A stretch of DNA of 64,000 nt from Mesorhizobium zhangyense (GCF_011045115.1 NZ_JAAKZG010000018.1:1-64000); one strand, 5' to 3'. Positions 8,800 to 18,203 are shown, numbered from the stretch's first letter. Program-made: numbers and translations. The notes: generated by a model not told the origin, from the sequence alone.

Positions 8800-8827
8800 T
8801 ATATATTTAATACAGAAAAATTTATTT
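8798..8827 (+). promoter_or_regulatory. Island regulatory element, copy D
   Basis: AATATATATTTAATACAG followed by AAAAATTTATTT aligns with the 16556 copy at 22 of 30 positions with no gaps. It overlaps the end of the tetR stop region and lies about 70 bases before the GTG start of the transporter ATPase, so it is placed to control that operon. Confidence 0.45.
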
Positions 8828-8894
8828 TTATGTTGAAAGTAATCCTGAAGCCTGTATGGTGAATTCATATGAGCTGGTCAGGGAGGTCGTGCTC

Positions 8895-10430
8895 GTGAAG
8901 TCGCAGCCAGCACTGCAATCCACTCCAGATCGTCGGGTTTCGACCTTATCGCCGCCGGTCCTGATGCGGCTTGAGAACGTCGAGAAGCACTACGCCGGTA
9001 CCCATGCTTTGAAAGAGGTTTCCCTCGACCTGAGGGCCGGCGAGATTCATGCCATCGTCGGTGAAAATGGTGCCGGTAAATCGACCCTGATCAAGATTCT
9101 GACGGGTGCAACGCCGCGATCATCCGGGGGCCTTGTTTGGGATGGGGCGGCAATCGATCTCAATTCTCCCGGGCAGGCATCCGCTCTCGGCATCTATGCG
9201 GTGCATCAGGAAATGATGCTGTGCCCGCACCTGTCAGTTGCGGCGAACATATTTCTCGGTGCTGAAAAGACCAGGTTCGGCTTCAGCCGTTCCGCCCGCA
9301 TGATCAAGGCGGCCAACGAAATCCTCATGGATCTCGGCTTCGACCTCGACCCGACAGCACTGCTTTCTTCTTTATCGATCGGGCGACAGCAGCTCGTAGC
9401 AATCGCTCGCGCATCGCTTTACGGTAGTCGGCTAATCATATTCGATGAGCCGACGGCTTACCTAACTCGGACGGAAACCGATCAGCTTTTCCGCCTGATC
9501 CGTCGGCTCAAATCCAAAGGCGTTACGCTGGTCTACATCAGCCACCGCATGGAAGAAATTTTCGAACTGGCCGATCGCGTGTCTGTGTTGCGTGATGGTC
9601 GTCTTGTTTCCACCAGACAGATCGGGGAGACCACGTCGGCGAAGCTCATCAGCGAAATGGTGGCGCGGCCAGTGGGCGATGCGCACCACAAGGAGGAGGT
9701 GGCGCTCGGCGCACCGATCCTTGAGGTGGCGAACCTCACGGGTCCTGGGTTCAAAGATGTCTCGCTGACGCTGCGGAGCGGCGAGATCGTTGGTCTCTTC
9801 GGGCTTATCGGCGCTGGCCGCTCCGAATTCGTCCGTGCGCTCTTCGGACGAACACATGCCACGGCGGGCGTTGTGCGGAAAAACGGCAATCCCGTAAAAA
9901 TCCGCAATGAAAGCGACGCCATTGCGGCCGGCATCGCACTCATCCCTGAAAGCCGCCGATATCAAGGGCTATGCCTCAATCTGGATATTCAGGAGAACCT
10001 CTCGCTGACCAATCTGCCGCAACTTGCTCGCTACGGTTTACTTGACCGGCAGAAGGAGCGCCGGGCTGTCGAACGCTGGATGACCGACCTGCGCATTGTT
10101 GCCGGATCACGATTGACGCCTGTCGGCCGCTTGTCTGGCGGCAATCAGCAAAAGATCGTCATTGGCAAGTGGCTTGCCCACGGCGCTGACATCTACATAT
10201 TCGACGAGCCGACCGTGGGCGTCGATGTCGCGACCAAGGCTGAAATCTATCGGATCATCGCAGGCCTGCTCCATGCCGGTGCCGGCGTGATCATCATCTC
10301 GTCCTATCTTCCCGAAGTCTACGATCTAGCCGACACGCTGCATGTGTTCCGGCAGGGGTCTCTGGTTTCGACCCACAGTTTCAAAGCCGTGTCGCAGGAT
10401 CGGATTCTTGCCACCGCGATAGGCGCCTGA
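8895..10430 (+). CDS. CUT2-type sugar ABC transporter ATPase (RbsA/MglA-like)
   Basis: Double-ATPase subunit of a ribose-type importer, about 511 residues. First half: Walker A GENGAGKSTLIKIL, signature-like LSIGRQQLVAIARA and Walker B LIIFDEPTAYL. Second half: degenerate Walker A GLIGAGRSEFVRALFG, signature LSGGNQQKIVIGKWL and Walker B IYIFDEPTVGVD, the usual asymmetry of this family. The GTG at 8895 has GGGAGG eight bases upstream and is preferred to an ATG at 8856. Followed after 12 bases by its permease. With the binding protein at 4099 it makes the first complete importer. Confidence 0.92.
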   Translation: MKSQPALQSTPDRRVSTLSPPVLMRLENVEKHYAGTHALKEVSLDLRAGEIHAIVGENGAGKSTLIKILTGATPRSSGGLVWDGAAIDLNSPGQASALGIYAVHQEMMLCPHLSVAANIFLGAEKTRFGFSRSARMIKAANEILMDLGFDLDPTALLSSLSIGRQQLVAIARASLYGSRLIIFDEPTAYLTRTETDQLFRLIRRLKSKGVTLVYISHRMEEIFELADRVSVLRDGRLVSTRQIGETTSAKLISEMVARPVGDAHHKEEVALGAPILEVANLTGPGFKDVSLTLRSGEIVGLFGLIGAGRSEFVRALFGRTHATAGVVRKNGNPVKIRNESDAIAAGIALIPESRRYQGLCLNLDIQENLSLTNLPQLARYGLLDRQKERRAVERWMTDLRIVAGSRLTPVGRLSGGNQQKIVIGKWLAHGADIYIFDEPTVGVDVATKAEIYRIIAGLLHAGAGVIIISSYLPEVYDLADTLHVFRQGSLVSTHSFKAVSQDRILATAIGA

Positions 10431-10442
10431 CCGGAGTTTCAA

Positions 10443-11408
10443 ATGACCGCCATCAGTTTGGACAACAGACGCAACCTGATCAATGTGACGATCCTGCTCA
10501 ATCTGACGCTCTTTGCGCTTCTAATCGTCATGTGGCTGAGTCTTGCGCTCTCGACCGATACGTTCTGGAGTTTCGCCAATGTCTCCAACCTCTTCCGCCA
10601 GAGCGCGCTGCTTTCCATCATCGCGCTCGGACAGACGGCGGTCATCATCACGGCAGGCATTGATCTGTCGGTTGGTGCCATGGTGGGCTTTTCGAGTGTC
10701 GTCGTTTCGTTGCTTCTGAAACAGGGCGTACCCATTCCCGGCGCCATCGGTCTGACGCTCCTGCTCGGCGTGGCCGTCGGCCTCTATCACGGCTTCGCCA
10801 TTCGCCGCCTCGGCATTCCGCCATTCATTATCACGCTCTCGTCGTTGTCTGTGCTGACCGGTATCGGGTTGCTCCTGACCAACGGTTCCACAATCTCAGG
10901 TCTCCCTGCTGCCTTCACAGGCTTTTCCCGTGCCACATTCCTGGGCGTTCCGAGCTTGTTCTGGATGGTGATCGTCGTCGCGGTCCCGATCTATCTCTTG
11001 CTCAACCATACGCCATTCGGGCGCTATATCTTTGCCGTCGGCAGCAGCCCCGAGGCGGCGCGGTTGAGTGGCATCAATGTCAACCGCACTGTCTATCTGG
11101 TCTATATCTTGTCATCGACACTAGCCGCGCTGACCGGCATTTTGACCGCTAGCCGCATCTCAATCGGCCTTGCCACCACAGGCATGGGCTGGGAGCTTCA
11201 GTCGATCGCCGCAGCTGTTATCGGCGGAGCAAGCCTTTTTGGCGCGGTCGGCGGGGTTGCCGGGTCATTACTGGGCGCCATGGCGCTGACGACGATCAAC
11301 AATGGCGCCAACCTGCTCAACATCAACCCTTTCTGGCAGCAAATCATAACCGGCCTGCTCATCGTGGCGATCGTCTATGTCGATCAGTTCCGACGGGCCA
11401 GACAGTAA
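10443..11408 (+). CDS. CUT2-type sugar ABC transporter permease (RbsC-like)
   Basis: Inner-membrane permease of 321 residues with about ten hydrophobic segments. Family signatures: TAVIITAGIDLSVGAMVGFS in the first third, the LGIPPFIITL loop, and GRYIFAVGSSPEAARLSGI, the coupling-helix region that contacts the ATPase. C-terminal VIGGASLFGAVGG is also typical. Lies 12 bases after the ATPase and 43 bases before the FAH-family gene, so the transporter is co-transcribed with ring-cleavage type enzymes. Substrate unknown. Confidence 0.92.
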   Translation: MTAISLDNRRNLINVTILLNLTLFALLIVMWLSLALSTDTFWSFANVSNLFRQSALLSIIALGQTAVIITAGIDLSVGAMVGFSSVVVSLLLKQGVPIPGAIGLTLLLGVAVGLYHGFAIRRLGIPPFIITLSSLSVLTGIGLLLTNGSTISGLPAAFTGFSRATFLGVPSLFWMVIVVAVPIYLLLNHTPFGRYIFAVGSSPEAARLSGINVNRTVYLVYILSSTLAALTGILTASRISIGLATTGMGWELQSIAAAVIGGASLFGAVGGVAGSLLGAMALTTINNGANLLNINPFWQQIITGLLIVAIVYVDQFRRARQ

Positions 11409-11451
11409 CATCTGCGTTGATTGGCTAATCGGATTCTTACGGAGAAAGATA

Positions 11452-12330
11452 ATGAAGTTTGTAAGGTTTGCACGCGAGGGCAGCGAGGGGCTGGCTATCA
11501 AAACCGGTGAGATTTACCGAGGCATTTTGACCTCTTCTCCCGATTATCCAGGGAACCTATCCCAATTCGTGGGCCTAGGCCGAGAAGGACTTGCCGCCCT
11601 TTCAAGCCATCTTGGTCGGGGACAGGCCTTCGAAGCAGATGCGATCGACTATCTCCCGCCGTTTCCGCGTCCGCCCAAGATCATCTGCGTCGGCCTCAAC
11701 TATCGCGACCATACGGCCGAAAGCGGTTTTGATCAGCCCGAGTTCCCGACCTTCTTTGGGCGTTTTTCGTCCGGTCTGGTCGGCCACATGCAGCCGATCA
11801 TCGAACCGGCCGGCTCCGCGACACTCGATTTCGAAGGTGAACTTGCCGTTATCATCGGAAAGCGCGGGCGCCATATCTCGCGGACGCAAGCGCACGATTA
11901 CATTGCCGGCTATTCCGTCTTTAATGATGGCTCCGTGCGCGAGTATCAGTTCAAATCGCCCCAGTGGATGATCGGAAAGAACTTCGACAACACCGGCGCG
12001 TTTGGCCCGCATTTCGTCACGGCTGACGAATTGCCGGCGGGCGCCAAGGGCTTGGGGATCGTCACCCGCTTGAACGGTCAGGTTGTCCAGTCATCGAACA
12101 CCGATCTACTCGTTTTCAACATCGCATCCGTCGTTGCCCATATCAGCGAGGCGATGACCCTTGAACCCGGTGACGTCATCGTCAGCGGAACGCCCGCCGG
12201 CGTCGGTCATGCCCGCAGTCCGAAGCTGTACATGAAGCAAGGCGACCAGGTTGAGGTCGAGATCGAAGGCGTTGGGCTGCTACGCAACGATATCGTTCGC
12301 GAGGAGCGTCGATTGTCGTCGGCAGCATGA
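11452..12330 (+). CDS. Fumarylacetoacetate hydrolase (FAH)-family enzyme
   Basis: FAH-superfamily protein of 292 residues. The metal site is visible: the two Glu of DFEGELAVIIG and the Asp of FNDGS; VGLNYRDH before it and SGTPAGVG near the C-terminus are classic. Family members cleave or isomerise acylpyruvates and 2-oxo-hept-ene-dioates, or hydrolyse 2,4-diketo-3-deoxy sugar acids. Two readings fit the context: processing of a meta-ring-fission product made by the dioxygenase next door, or a diketo-deoxy sugar acid route with the dehydrogenases. Start at 11452 follows GGAGAAAG; the open frame continues upstream into the permease but lacks a better site. Confidence 0.85.
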   Translation: MKFVRFAREGSEGLAIKTGEIYRGILTSSPDYPGNLSQFVGLGREGLAALSSHLGRGQAFEADAIDYLPPFPRPPKIICVGLNYRDHTAESGFDQPEFPTFFGRFSSGLVGHMQPIIEPAGSATLDFEGELAVIIGKRGRHISRTQAHDYIAGYSVFNDGSVREYQFKSPQWMIGKNFDNTGAFGPHFVTADELPAGAKGLGIVTRLNGQVVQSSNTDLLVFNIASVVAHISEAMTLEPGDVIVSGTPAGVGHARSPKLYMKQGDQVEVEIEGVGLLRNDIVREERRLSSAA

Positions 12331-12352
12331 ACAGTCTTTTGGGAGGAAGATC

Positions 12353-13309
12353 ATGACCGCGATCCGCACCCGCGCAAGAATGAAAGCCGATGGTGAAATA
12401 CTCGGCGTCCATTCGCTGAACCACTTCGTGGTGGCTGTTCCGGATTTGAAGCAGGCGGAACGGTTCCATACCGCCTTCGGCCTCGACGTTGTCAATCATC
12501 GCCTGGGATATGCGGTTCGAACCGATGGCAACGACAACGACTGGGGCTATTTCGTCGAAGGAGAAAGCAAGCGCTTCCAGCATCTATCCTTTGGCGTGTT
12601 CGAGCCAGATTTTGCGCCGTTCAAGAAGCACCTCGAAGCACGCGGCCTACGTCTTCTGCCACCGCCAAAAGGCTTCGAATCGAATGGGCTGTGGTTCATG
12701 GACCACGACGGCAACTCGATCGAGATTGTCATCGCAGCCAAAACATCGCCCGACTTCAAGACGCATGGCGGACATGTCTCGTCACCGTCGGGCGTGGCTG
12801 GCGCACCGCTGCGCAGCGGTGCGAAGGTCGTGCGCCCGACAAGGCTCGCCCACATTCTCATCTTTACGCGCGACGTTTCGAAAGCAGTGCAGTTCTATTG
12901 CGAGATGCTGGGCATGGGATTGTCTGACCGTTCCGGCGACAGCATCGCGTTCCTGCACGGCCGTCATGGAAGCGACCATCATATGATCGCCTTTGTCAAA
13001 TCCACGAAACCTGGCCTGCATCACACCAGTTGGGACGTGCCGGTCATCGATCAGGTTGGGCTGGGTGCCATGCAAATGGCGGACAAGGGGTTCTCTCAGG
13101 GCTGGGGCGTTGGACGTCATGTGCTCGGCTCGAATTTCTTCCATTATGTCCGCGACCCGTGGGGCAGTTACGCCGAGTATTCCTGCGACATCGACTACAT
13201 TCCCTCCGACGTCGAGTGGGAGGCAAAAGATCATGCGGCAGAAGACTCATTCTACATTTGGGGCCCGACGCCACCCGAAGATTTTGGTCACAACTACGAA
13301 GAGCGTTGA
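12353..13309 (+). CDS. VOC-fold extradiol-type dioxygenase
   Basis: Two-module vicinal-oxygen-chelate protein of 318 residues, the size and pattern of type I extradiol (catechol 2,3-) dioxygenases. The second module carries the expected 2-His-1-Glu iron triad: His167 in RLAHILIF, His223 or His224 in GLHHTSWDV, and Glu275 in SYAEYSCD. The nearby HGSDHHMIAF and GWGVGRHVLG strings also match. Expected reaction: O2-dependent ring cleavage next to two hydroxyls. RBS GGGAGGAAG precedes the ATG at 12353. Flanked by an FAH hydrolase and an ABM monooxygenase, it gives the operon an aromatic-degradation character despite the sugar-type transporters. Confidence 0.85.
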   Translation: MTAIRTRARMKADGEILGVHSLNHFVVAVPDLKQAERFHTAFGLDVVNHRLGYAVRTDGNDNDWGYFVEGESKRFQHLSFGVFEPDFAPFKKHLEARGLRLLPPPKGFESNGLWFMDHDGNSIEIVIAAKTSPDFKTHGGHVSSPSGVAGAPLRSGAKVVRPTRLAHILIFTRDVSKAVQFYCEMLGMGLSDRSGDSIAFLHGRHGSDHHMIAFVKSTKPGLHHTSWDVPVIDQVGLGAMQMADKGFSQGWGVGRHVLGSNFFHYVRDPWGSYAEYSCDIDYIPSDVEWEAKDHAAEDSFYIWGPTPPEDFGHNYEER

Positions 13310-13372
13310 CGCCGGCTTTTGGTCGGTTGCGTCATTGCCATTCATTGACTCGCGCAAGTGTGAAGGAAATCC

Positions 13373-13699
13373 ATGTCCAAAAATCCGGCAACTCCTGGCT
13401 CTGTTCTCGGCATTGTCGTCAAGCTGATCCCCAAGCCCGGCCAGTGCGAGGCGTGTGTGGTGGCTTTGAGGCGCCTGTTCGATGAAAGCGCAAAACTACC
13501 GAGCTTCGTAGAAGCCGCCGTCTACGCGGGGGATGACGGCGAGAGCATCCTGATGGTGGAGCGCTGGGCGGAAACTCCCGCATCCTTCCAGAAACTGCTC
13601 TCCAGTGCCAAACATTTCGCTCTTTTTGAGCACGAGACGGACGGCCTGATCGAGACCCGCGACATCACATTCTTCAACGGGCAGGCCCTGTGGCAGTGA
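13373..13699 (+). CDS. Antibiotic biosynthesis monooxygenase (ABM)-family protein
   Basis: Small ferredoxin-like (ABM/dimeric alpha-beta barrel) protein of 108 residues: VLGIVVKLIPKPGQCEACVV as first strand and helix, then SILMVERWAETPASFQKLL, the usual ERW string. Relatives include YgiN-type quinol monooxygenases and cofactor-free oxygenases. Beside an extradiol dioxygenase a role in hydroxylating a phenolic or quinol intermediate is plausible but not shown. Lies 63 bases after the dioxygenase and 36 before the HisD-like gene, in the same operon. Confidence 0.75.
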   Translation: MSKNPATPGSVLGIVVKLIPKPGQCEACVVALRRLFDESAKLPSFVEAAVYAGDDGESILMVERWAETPASFQKLLSSAKHFALFEHETDGLIETRDITFFNGQALWQ

Positions 13700-13735
13700 C
13701 GCCTGAACCGCCATCCATTCAGACAGGAGACAGAC

Positions 13736-15043
13736 GTGATTGAAACCTTGAAGCAGGGACGTTCCGATACGGCGAAAGCATCCGATGCCAGTGCCGTGCG
13801 CATGGCGGTCGAAGGGATTCTGGAGGCAATCGAAAATCGCGGTGACGTAGCCGTGCGCGAGTATGCTGCCAAATTCGATGGATGGTCGCCAGAGCAGTTT
13901 CGCCTTTCGCGCGCCGAGATCGACGCCCTCGTGGCTCAGGTTCCCGCACGTGACATTGAGGACATTCGTTTCGCACAAACGCAAGTGCGCAATTTCGCCA
14001 TGCTGCAGAAGGCGGCGCTGCAGGATATCGAGGTAGAGACACTGCCCGGGGTCGTCCTCGGCCATCGCAATATTCCGATGAATTCGGTCGGTTGTTACGT
14101 TCCGGGCGGGAAATATCCGCTGGTGGCGTCCGCGCATATGGGAATCGTCACCGCCAAGGTCGCGGGCGTCAAGCGCGTCGTGGCGATGACGCCGCCGTTC
14201 CAGGGGCGGCCGGTGCCGGCGGTCATTGCAGCCATGGATATGTCTGGTGCCGACGAAATCTATATTCTGGGCGGCGTGCAGGCAATCGCAGCGATGGCCA
14301 TCGGCACCGAAACGATCGCGCCGGTTGATTTTCTCGTGGGTCCCGGAAATGCCTATGTCGCAGAAGCCAAGCGGCAACTGTTCGGTAGGGTCGGCATCGA
14401 CCTTTTGGCTGGCCCGACGGAAACCCTGGTCATCGCTGATGACAGCGTCGATGCCGAAATCTGTGCCACGGATCTTCTCGGCCAGGCCGAACACGGGGTC
14501 AATTCCCCAGCGATCCTGCTCACGTCCTCACGATCACTGGCGAATGCGACACTTGCGGAAATCGAGCGGCTGCTCACCATCCTCCCGACCGGAGAGACCG
14601 CCGCAAAGGCTTGGGCTGACTATGGGCAGGTCATCCTTTGCGACACCGAGGACGAACTCGTGAGCGAAGCCAATCGCATCGCGTCTGAGCATGTGCAGGT
14701 CATGACGCGCAATCCGGATGTTTTCCTAGAACGCATGACCAATTACGGGGCCCTGTTTCTAGGGGCACGTACCAACGTGGCCTTCGGCGATAAGGTGATC
14801 GGCACCAATCACACTTTGCCGACACTTGGAGCCGCACGCTACACCGGTGGCCTGTGGGTGGGCAAGTTCATGAAAACCTGCACATTCCAGCGTATTCTGA
14901 CGGACGAAGCATCGGCAATGATCGGTGAATATTGCTCGCGCCTCTGCGTACTTGAAGGTTTTCACGGGCATGCCGAACAGGCCAATATCCGTGTGAGGCG
15001 CTTCGGTGGGCGGAACGTACCCTATGCCCAGGCGGCGGAGTAG
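13736..15043 (+). CDS. Histidinol dehydrogenase-like NAD-dependent alcohol dehydrogenase
   Basis: HisD-superfamily protein of 435 residues. Family strings are intact: [61 protein letters not shown] and the late GTNHTLPT. The C-terminal region [13 protein letters not shown] (read as [13 protein letters not shown]) differs from true HisD, where the equivalent part recognises the imidazole ring; it resembles paralogues such as HpsN that oxidise other alcohols to acids. No other histidine gene is nearby. It therefore most likely converts a primary alcohol of the pathway intermediate to a carboxylate in two NAD-linked steps. GTG start preceded by ACAGGAGAC. Confidence 0.8.
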   Translation: MIETLKQGRSDTAKASDASAVRMAVEGILEAIENRGDVAVREYAAKFDGWSPEQFRLSRAEIDALVAQVPARDIEDIRFAQTQVRNFAMLQKAALQDIEVETLPGVVLGHRNIPMNSVGCYVPGGKYPLVASAHMGIVTAKVAGVKRVVAMTPPFQGRPVPAVIAAMDMSGADEIYILGGVQAIAAMAIGTETIAPVDFLVGPGNAYVAEAKRQLFGRVGIDLLAGPTETLVIADDSVDAEICATDLLGQAEHGVNSPAILLTSSRSLANATLAEIERLLTILPTGETAAKAWADYGQVILCDTEDELVSEANRIASEHVQVMTRNPDVFLERMTNYGALFLGARTNVAFGDKVIGTNHTLPTLGAARYTGGLWVGKFMKTCTFQRILTDEASAMIGEYCSRLCVLEGFHGHAEQANIRVRRFGGRNVPYAQAAE

Positions 15044-15048
15044 CGCCC

Positions 15049-15813
15049 GTGCTTCTGCACCACACGCCCTCCTTGAGGCTTGACGGAAAGCGGGCACTTG
15101 TGACGGGCGCCGGGAAAGGACTTGGTGCTGCCTGCGCTATGGCGTTGGCGGATGCGGGCGCCCACGTCGTTGTCGCTGCCAGAACCCTGTCCCATGTCAG
15201 CGAGGTGGCGGACGTTATCATAGAAGCCGGCGGCAGTGCGGAACCGGCCGCGGTCGACGTCTGCGATATCGATGGCGCCCGCCGGCTGATTGGTGCGATG
15301 GCTCCTTTCGACATTCTGGTCAGCAATGCCGGAACCAATCGTCCCATGCCGATGCGCCTTGTAACGGAAGAGGATTTCGACGCGGTGCTCGACCTCAACC
15401 TGAAAGCTTCCTACTTCGTCGCGCAAACCGTGAGCATCATGATGATGCAGGCGGCGAAGCCGGGCTCTATAATCTTCATGTCATCTCAGATGGGCCATGT
15501 CGGCTCCGCGGGCCGAACCGTCTATTGTGCGTCGAAACATGCTATCGAAGGTCTTGTGAAAGCGATGAGCGTGGAACTTGGACCTCACGGTATTCGGGTG
15601 AACTCTATCGCTCCGACATTCATCGAGACCCCGATGACCATGCCGTTTTTTGCCGATGAGAATTTCCGTGCGCGAGTCACCGGCAAGATTGCTCTGGGGC
15701 GCCTTGGGACCGTCGAGGACGTGATGGGTGCGATAGTCTTTCTGGCAAGCGACGCGGCTTCTCTCGTCACCGGTGGATCGCTGAAGGTGGACGGCGGCTG
15801 GACAGCGGATTGA
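15049..15813 (+). CDS. Short-chain dehydrogenase/reductase (SDR)
   Basis: Classical SDR, 254 residues: cofactor motif TGAGKGLG, ARTL after strand 2 (favouring NADP), SNAGTN, catalytic Ser in IIFMSSQMG and YCASK, and a KVDGGW end. Starts with GTG five bases after the HisD-like stop, so the genes are tightly coupled. It is a second SDR in the island, distinct from the one at 5114. Last gene of the unit that begins at 8895; a GntR regulator follows after 60 bases with its own AT-rich promoter element. Confidence 0.85.
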   Translation: MLLHHTPSLRLDGKRALVTGAGKGLGAACAMALADAGAHVVVAARTLSHVSEVADVIIEAGGSAEPAAVDVCDIDGARRLIGAMAPFDILVSNAGTNRPMPMRLVTEEDFDAVLDLNLKASYFVAQTVSIMMMQAAKPGSIIFMSSQMGHVGSAGRTVYCASKHAIEGLVKAMSVELGPHGIRVNSIAPTFIETPMTMPFFADENFRARVTGKIALGRLGTVEDVMGAIVFLASDAASLVTGGSLKVDGGWTAD

Positions 15814-15832
15814 GCTTGAACCGCTTTTCAAA

Positions 15833-15862
15833 AAAATAGATTATCCTGACAAAAATAGAATC
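15833..15862 (+). promoter_or_regulatory. Island regulatory element, copy E
   Basis: AAAATAGATTATCCTGAC then AAAAATAGAATC. The two AAAATA blocks start 19 bases apart, as at 3996 and 16556, and the right block again reads AAAATAG. It lies directly upstream of the GntR gene, which would allow autoregulation. Confidence 0.45.
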
Positions 15863-15874
15863 AGGGTTTTGTGG

Positions 15875-16555
15875 ATGGATGCTCCGGCCAAGACGATCGC
15901 AAACGATATCTATCAGCAGCTACGTCAGGAGATCATCGCCTGCCGAATGCTGCCAGGCTCGAAGATCAATATTCAGGTGCTGTGCCAGCGGTTTGCCGTG
16001 AGCCTCGGCGCAGTCCGCGAAGCCCTGTCGAAGCTCTCCGCCGAGGGCCTCGTCAGCGCCCAGGCACAGAGGGGCTACACTGTCACGGAAGTCTCCGCTG
16101 AGGATCTAGCGGAACTTACCTTGGCGCGCATTAAGGTCGAACAGGAGTGCATTTCGCTTGCTATCGCGAACGGAGATATCGAATGGGAGACCGGTATCGT
16201 GGGGGCGCTTCATCGTCTGAGCATGACGTCGTATACGCGCGATGATCAGCCTACCGTTCTGTTGGAGAAATGGGTCAAGGCCCACGGCGAATTCCATCAA
16301 GCGCTGGTGGTTGCTTGTGGTAACAGATGGCTCTTGAGAATACGCGCCCAGCTCTACGACCAGAGCGAGCGCTATCGGCAGCTTTCCGTCCCACTTGCCC
16401 GCTCGCAACGTGACGTCGCTAGCGAACATAAAGACATCGCCGATGCGCTCCTTGCTCGAGATACCAAACTAGCTCAGCGTTTGATCGAGAAACATCTGCA
16501 GAAGACTGCCGACATTATCACCTCCGGGCTTGCGAAAAAATCTCTTTCAACCTAA
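15875..16555 (+). CDS. GntR-family regulator (FCD domain)
   Basis: FadR/FCD-type GntR regulator of 226 residues. Winged HTH: ANDIYQQLRQEIIACRMLPG, then RFAVSLGAVREALSKLSAEG and the wing VSAQAQRGYTVTEV. The C-terminal helical domain shows the metal-binding FCD pattern, with HGEFHQALV and EHKDIADALLARD. Such regulators sense carboxylic acids or sugar acids. A TTG at 15869 is an alternative start; ATG at 15875 is preferred. It lies between the two transporter operons and element E precedes it, so it is the leading candidate to bind all the AT-rich elements of the island. Confidence 0.85.
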   Translation: MDAPAKTIANDIYQQLRQEIIACRMLPGSKINIQVLCQRFAVSLGAVREALSKLSAEGLVSAQAQRGYTVTEVSAEDLAELTLARIKVEQECISLAIANGDIEWETGIVGALHRLSMTSYTRDDQPTVLLEKWVKAHGEFHQALVVACGNRWLLRIRAQLYDQSERYRQLSVPLARSQRDVASEHKDIADALLARDTKLAQRLIEKHLQKTADIITSGLAKKSLST

Positions 16556-16585
16556 AAAATATATTTACTATCGTAAAATAGTTTT
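16556..16585 (+). promoter_or_regulatory. Island regulatory element, copy B
   Basis: AAAATATATTTACTATCG then TAAAATAGTTTT, immediately after the gntR stop and 38 bases before the GTG of the second transporter ATPase. It contains the perfect palindrome AAATATATTT and a TAAAAT-like -10. Used here as reference for the other copies. Confidence 0.55.
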
Positions 16586-16622
16586 GTACTGATGCCGTGA
16601 CAGCTGCCTTGGGAGGGGAACT

Positions 16623-18203
16623 GTGAGCGAGACATCAGAAATAACGGCGAGCGGCGTTCGGGGATCGAAGCCGATTTTGGCGCTCATCGACATTTCCAAG
16701 ACCTTCACGATGATCCCCGTCCTTCGCGCCGTCCATTTCGACGTTCGCCCGGGAGAAGTCCATGCGCTGATGGGGGAGAACGGGGCGGGGAAATCCACCC
16801 TTGTCAGGATCATGACCGGGGCCCATGCGCCCGATCCTGGTGGAAGTATTTTCCTCAATGGCCGGCCGGTTGTCTTCGCCACTCCACAAGCCGCCCAAGA
16901 TGCCGCGATCGCTTCCATCTACCAGGAGCTCAGCCTCGTCGAAAACCTCACGGTTGCCGAGAACATGTATCTCGGTCGGGAGATCACCAGATTCGGGCAT
17001 CACCGCCGGAAAGAGATGGAACGAAACGCATTCCTTGTTCTCGCTGAACTCGGCGCCCCATTTCTGCCGCGCGATTTGGTATCCAGCTTGACTCTGGCAG
17101 AGAAGCAGCTTGTCGAAATCGCGCGAGTTATGCTGACCGGCGCCCGCGTCGTCATAATGGACGAACCCACCACGTCGCTCTCGACCCGGGAAGCGGAAAA
17201 GCTTTTCGCCATTGTTCGCCGTCTGCGCGATCGGGGCGTAGGAGTCGTCTATATCAGTCATCGCATGGAGGAGGTCTTCGCACTTGCCGACCGTGTGACC
17301 GTCATGCGGGATGGGCGACATGTTGGCACCCTGGAAAAACCCGATATCGAACCCGGACGAATTATCAGGATGATGATTGGTCGCGAGTTGAGCGCCTTCC
17401 ACGACAGGAGGCCCGACCGTACGTCCGGGCGGACGATGCTGGAGGTCGAAGCACTTATGGGGCCGGGCCTTAAGGCACCCTGTTCCTTCACCCTGCGCCA
17501 CAATGAGATCCTCGGCATAGCAGGTCTGGTCGGCGCGGGCCGGACTGAGCTTGCCCGGGTTATCTCTGGAATATCGAAGCGCCGTTCCGGCCGGATCCGC
17601 ATCGAAGGGGCAGACATTGAGATTCACACCCCCCGCGATGCCATGAAGGCGGGCATTGTCTATCTGACCGAGGACCGTCGCGGGCTGGGCCTCTTCCTCA
17701 ACCGTAGTGTTCGCGAAAATATCAATATGCTGGTGATGGAACAGGACGCGTTCCTCGGAATACAGCGCAATTTTACCAAAGCGGAACGCCGGTCGCAGCA
17801 GGCCATCAGGGCGTTCTCCATCCGCCTTCCTGAAGACGGCATCGATGTCGGACTCCTGTCCGGTGGCAATCAGCAGAAAGTCCTTCTGGCGCGCCTTCTT
17901 CAGATGAACCCGAAGATCGTGATCCTGGATGAGCCGACCAGAGGAATTGATGTGGGCGCGAAGGCCTCAATCTATTCGATCGTCGAGGGACTCGCCACGG
18001 AGGGCGTTGGCGTCATCGTCATCTCCTCCGATCTGCCGGAAATCATTGGCATCGCCGACCGTGTGCTCGTGATCCGGGAAGGAGTGATTGCCGGAGAGGT
18101 CGGTACAACCTTGGGCAACGTTATCTCAGAGGAGAGCATCATGAAGTTGGCGACCCAAACTTCTTTGACGGGCGGACAGAAGAGGACGCAGGACTATGTC
18201 TGA
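16623..18203 (+). CDS. Second CUT2-type sugar ABC transporter ATPase
   Basis: Tandem-ATPase subunit of 526 residues, paralogous to the one at 8895. First domain Walker A GENGAGKSTLVRIM and Walker B VVIMDEPTTSL; second domain Walker A-like GLVGAGRTELARVISG, signature LSGGNQQKVLLARLL and Walker B IVILDEPTRGID. GTG start with GGGAGGGGAA eight bases before. Its stop lies inside the permease gene (8-base overlap), indicating translational coupling. Part of the complete second importer 16623-20179. Confidence 0.92.
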   Translation: MSETSEITASGVRGSKPILALIDISKTFTMIPVLRAVHFDVRPGEVHALMGENGAGKSTLVRIMTGAHAPDPGGSIFLNGRPVVFATPQAAQDAAIASIYQELSLVENLTVAENMYLGREITRFGHHRRKEMERNAFLVLAELGAPFLPRDLVSSLTLAEKQLVEIARVMLTGARVVIMDEPTTSLSTREAEKLFAIVRRLRDRGVGVVYISHRMEEVFALADRVTVMRDGRHVGTLEKPDIEPGRIIRMMIGRELSAFHDRRPDRTSGRTMLEVEALMGPGLKAPCSFTLRHNEILGIAGLVGAGRTELARVISGISKRRSGRIRIEGADIEIHTPRDAMKAGIVYLTEDRRGLGLFLNRSVRENINMLVMEQDAFLGIQRNFTKAERRSQQAIRAFSIRLPEDGIDVGLLSGGNQQKVLLARLLQMNPKIVILDEPTRGIDVGAKASIYSIVEGLATEGVGVIVISSDLPEIIGIADRVLVIREGVIAGEVGTTLGNVISEESIMKLATQTSLTGGQKRTQDYV

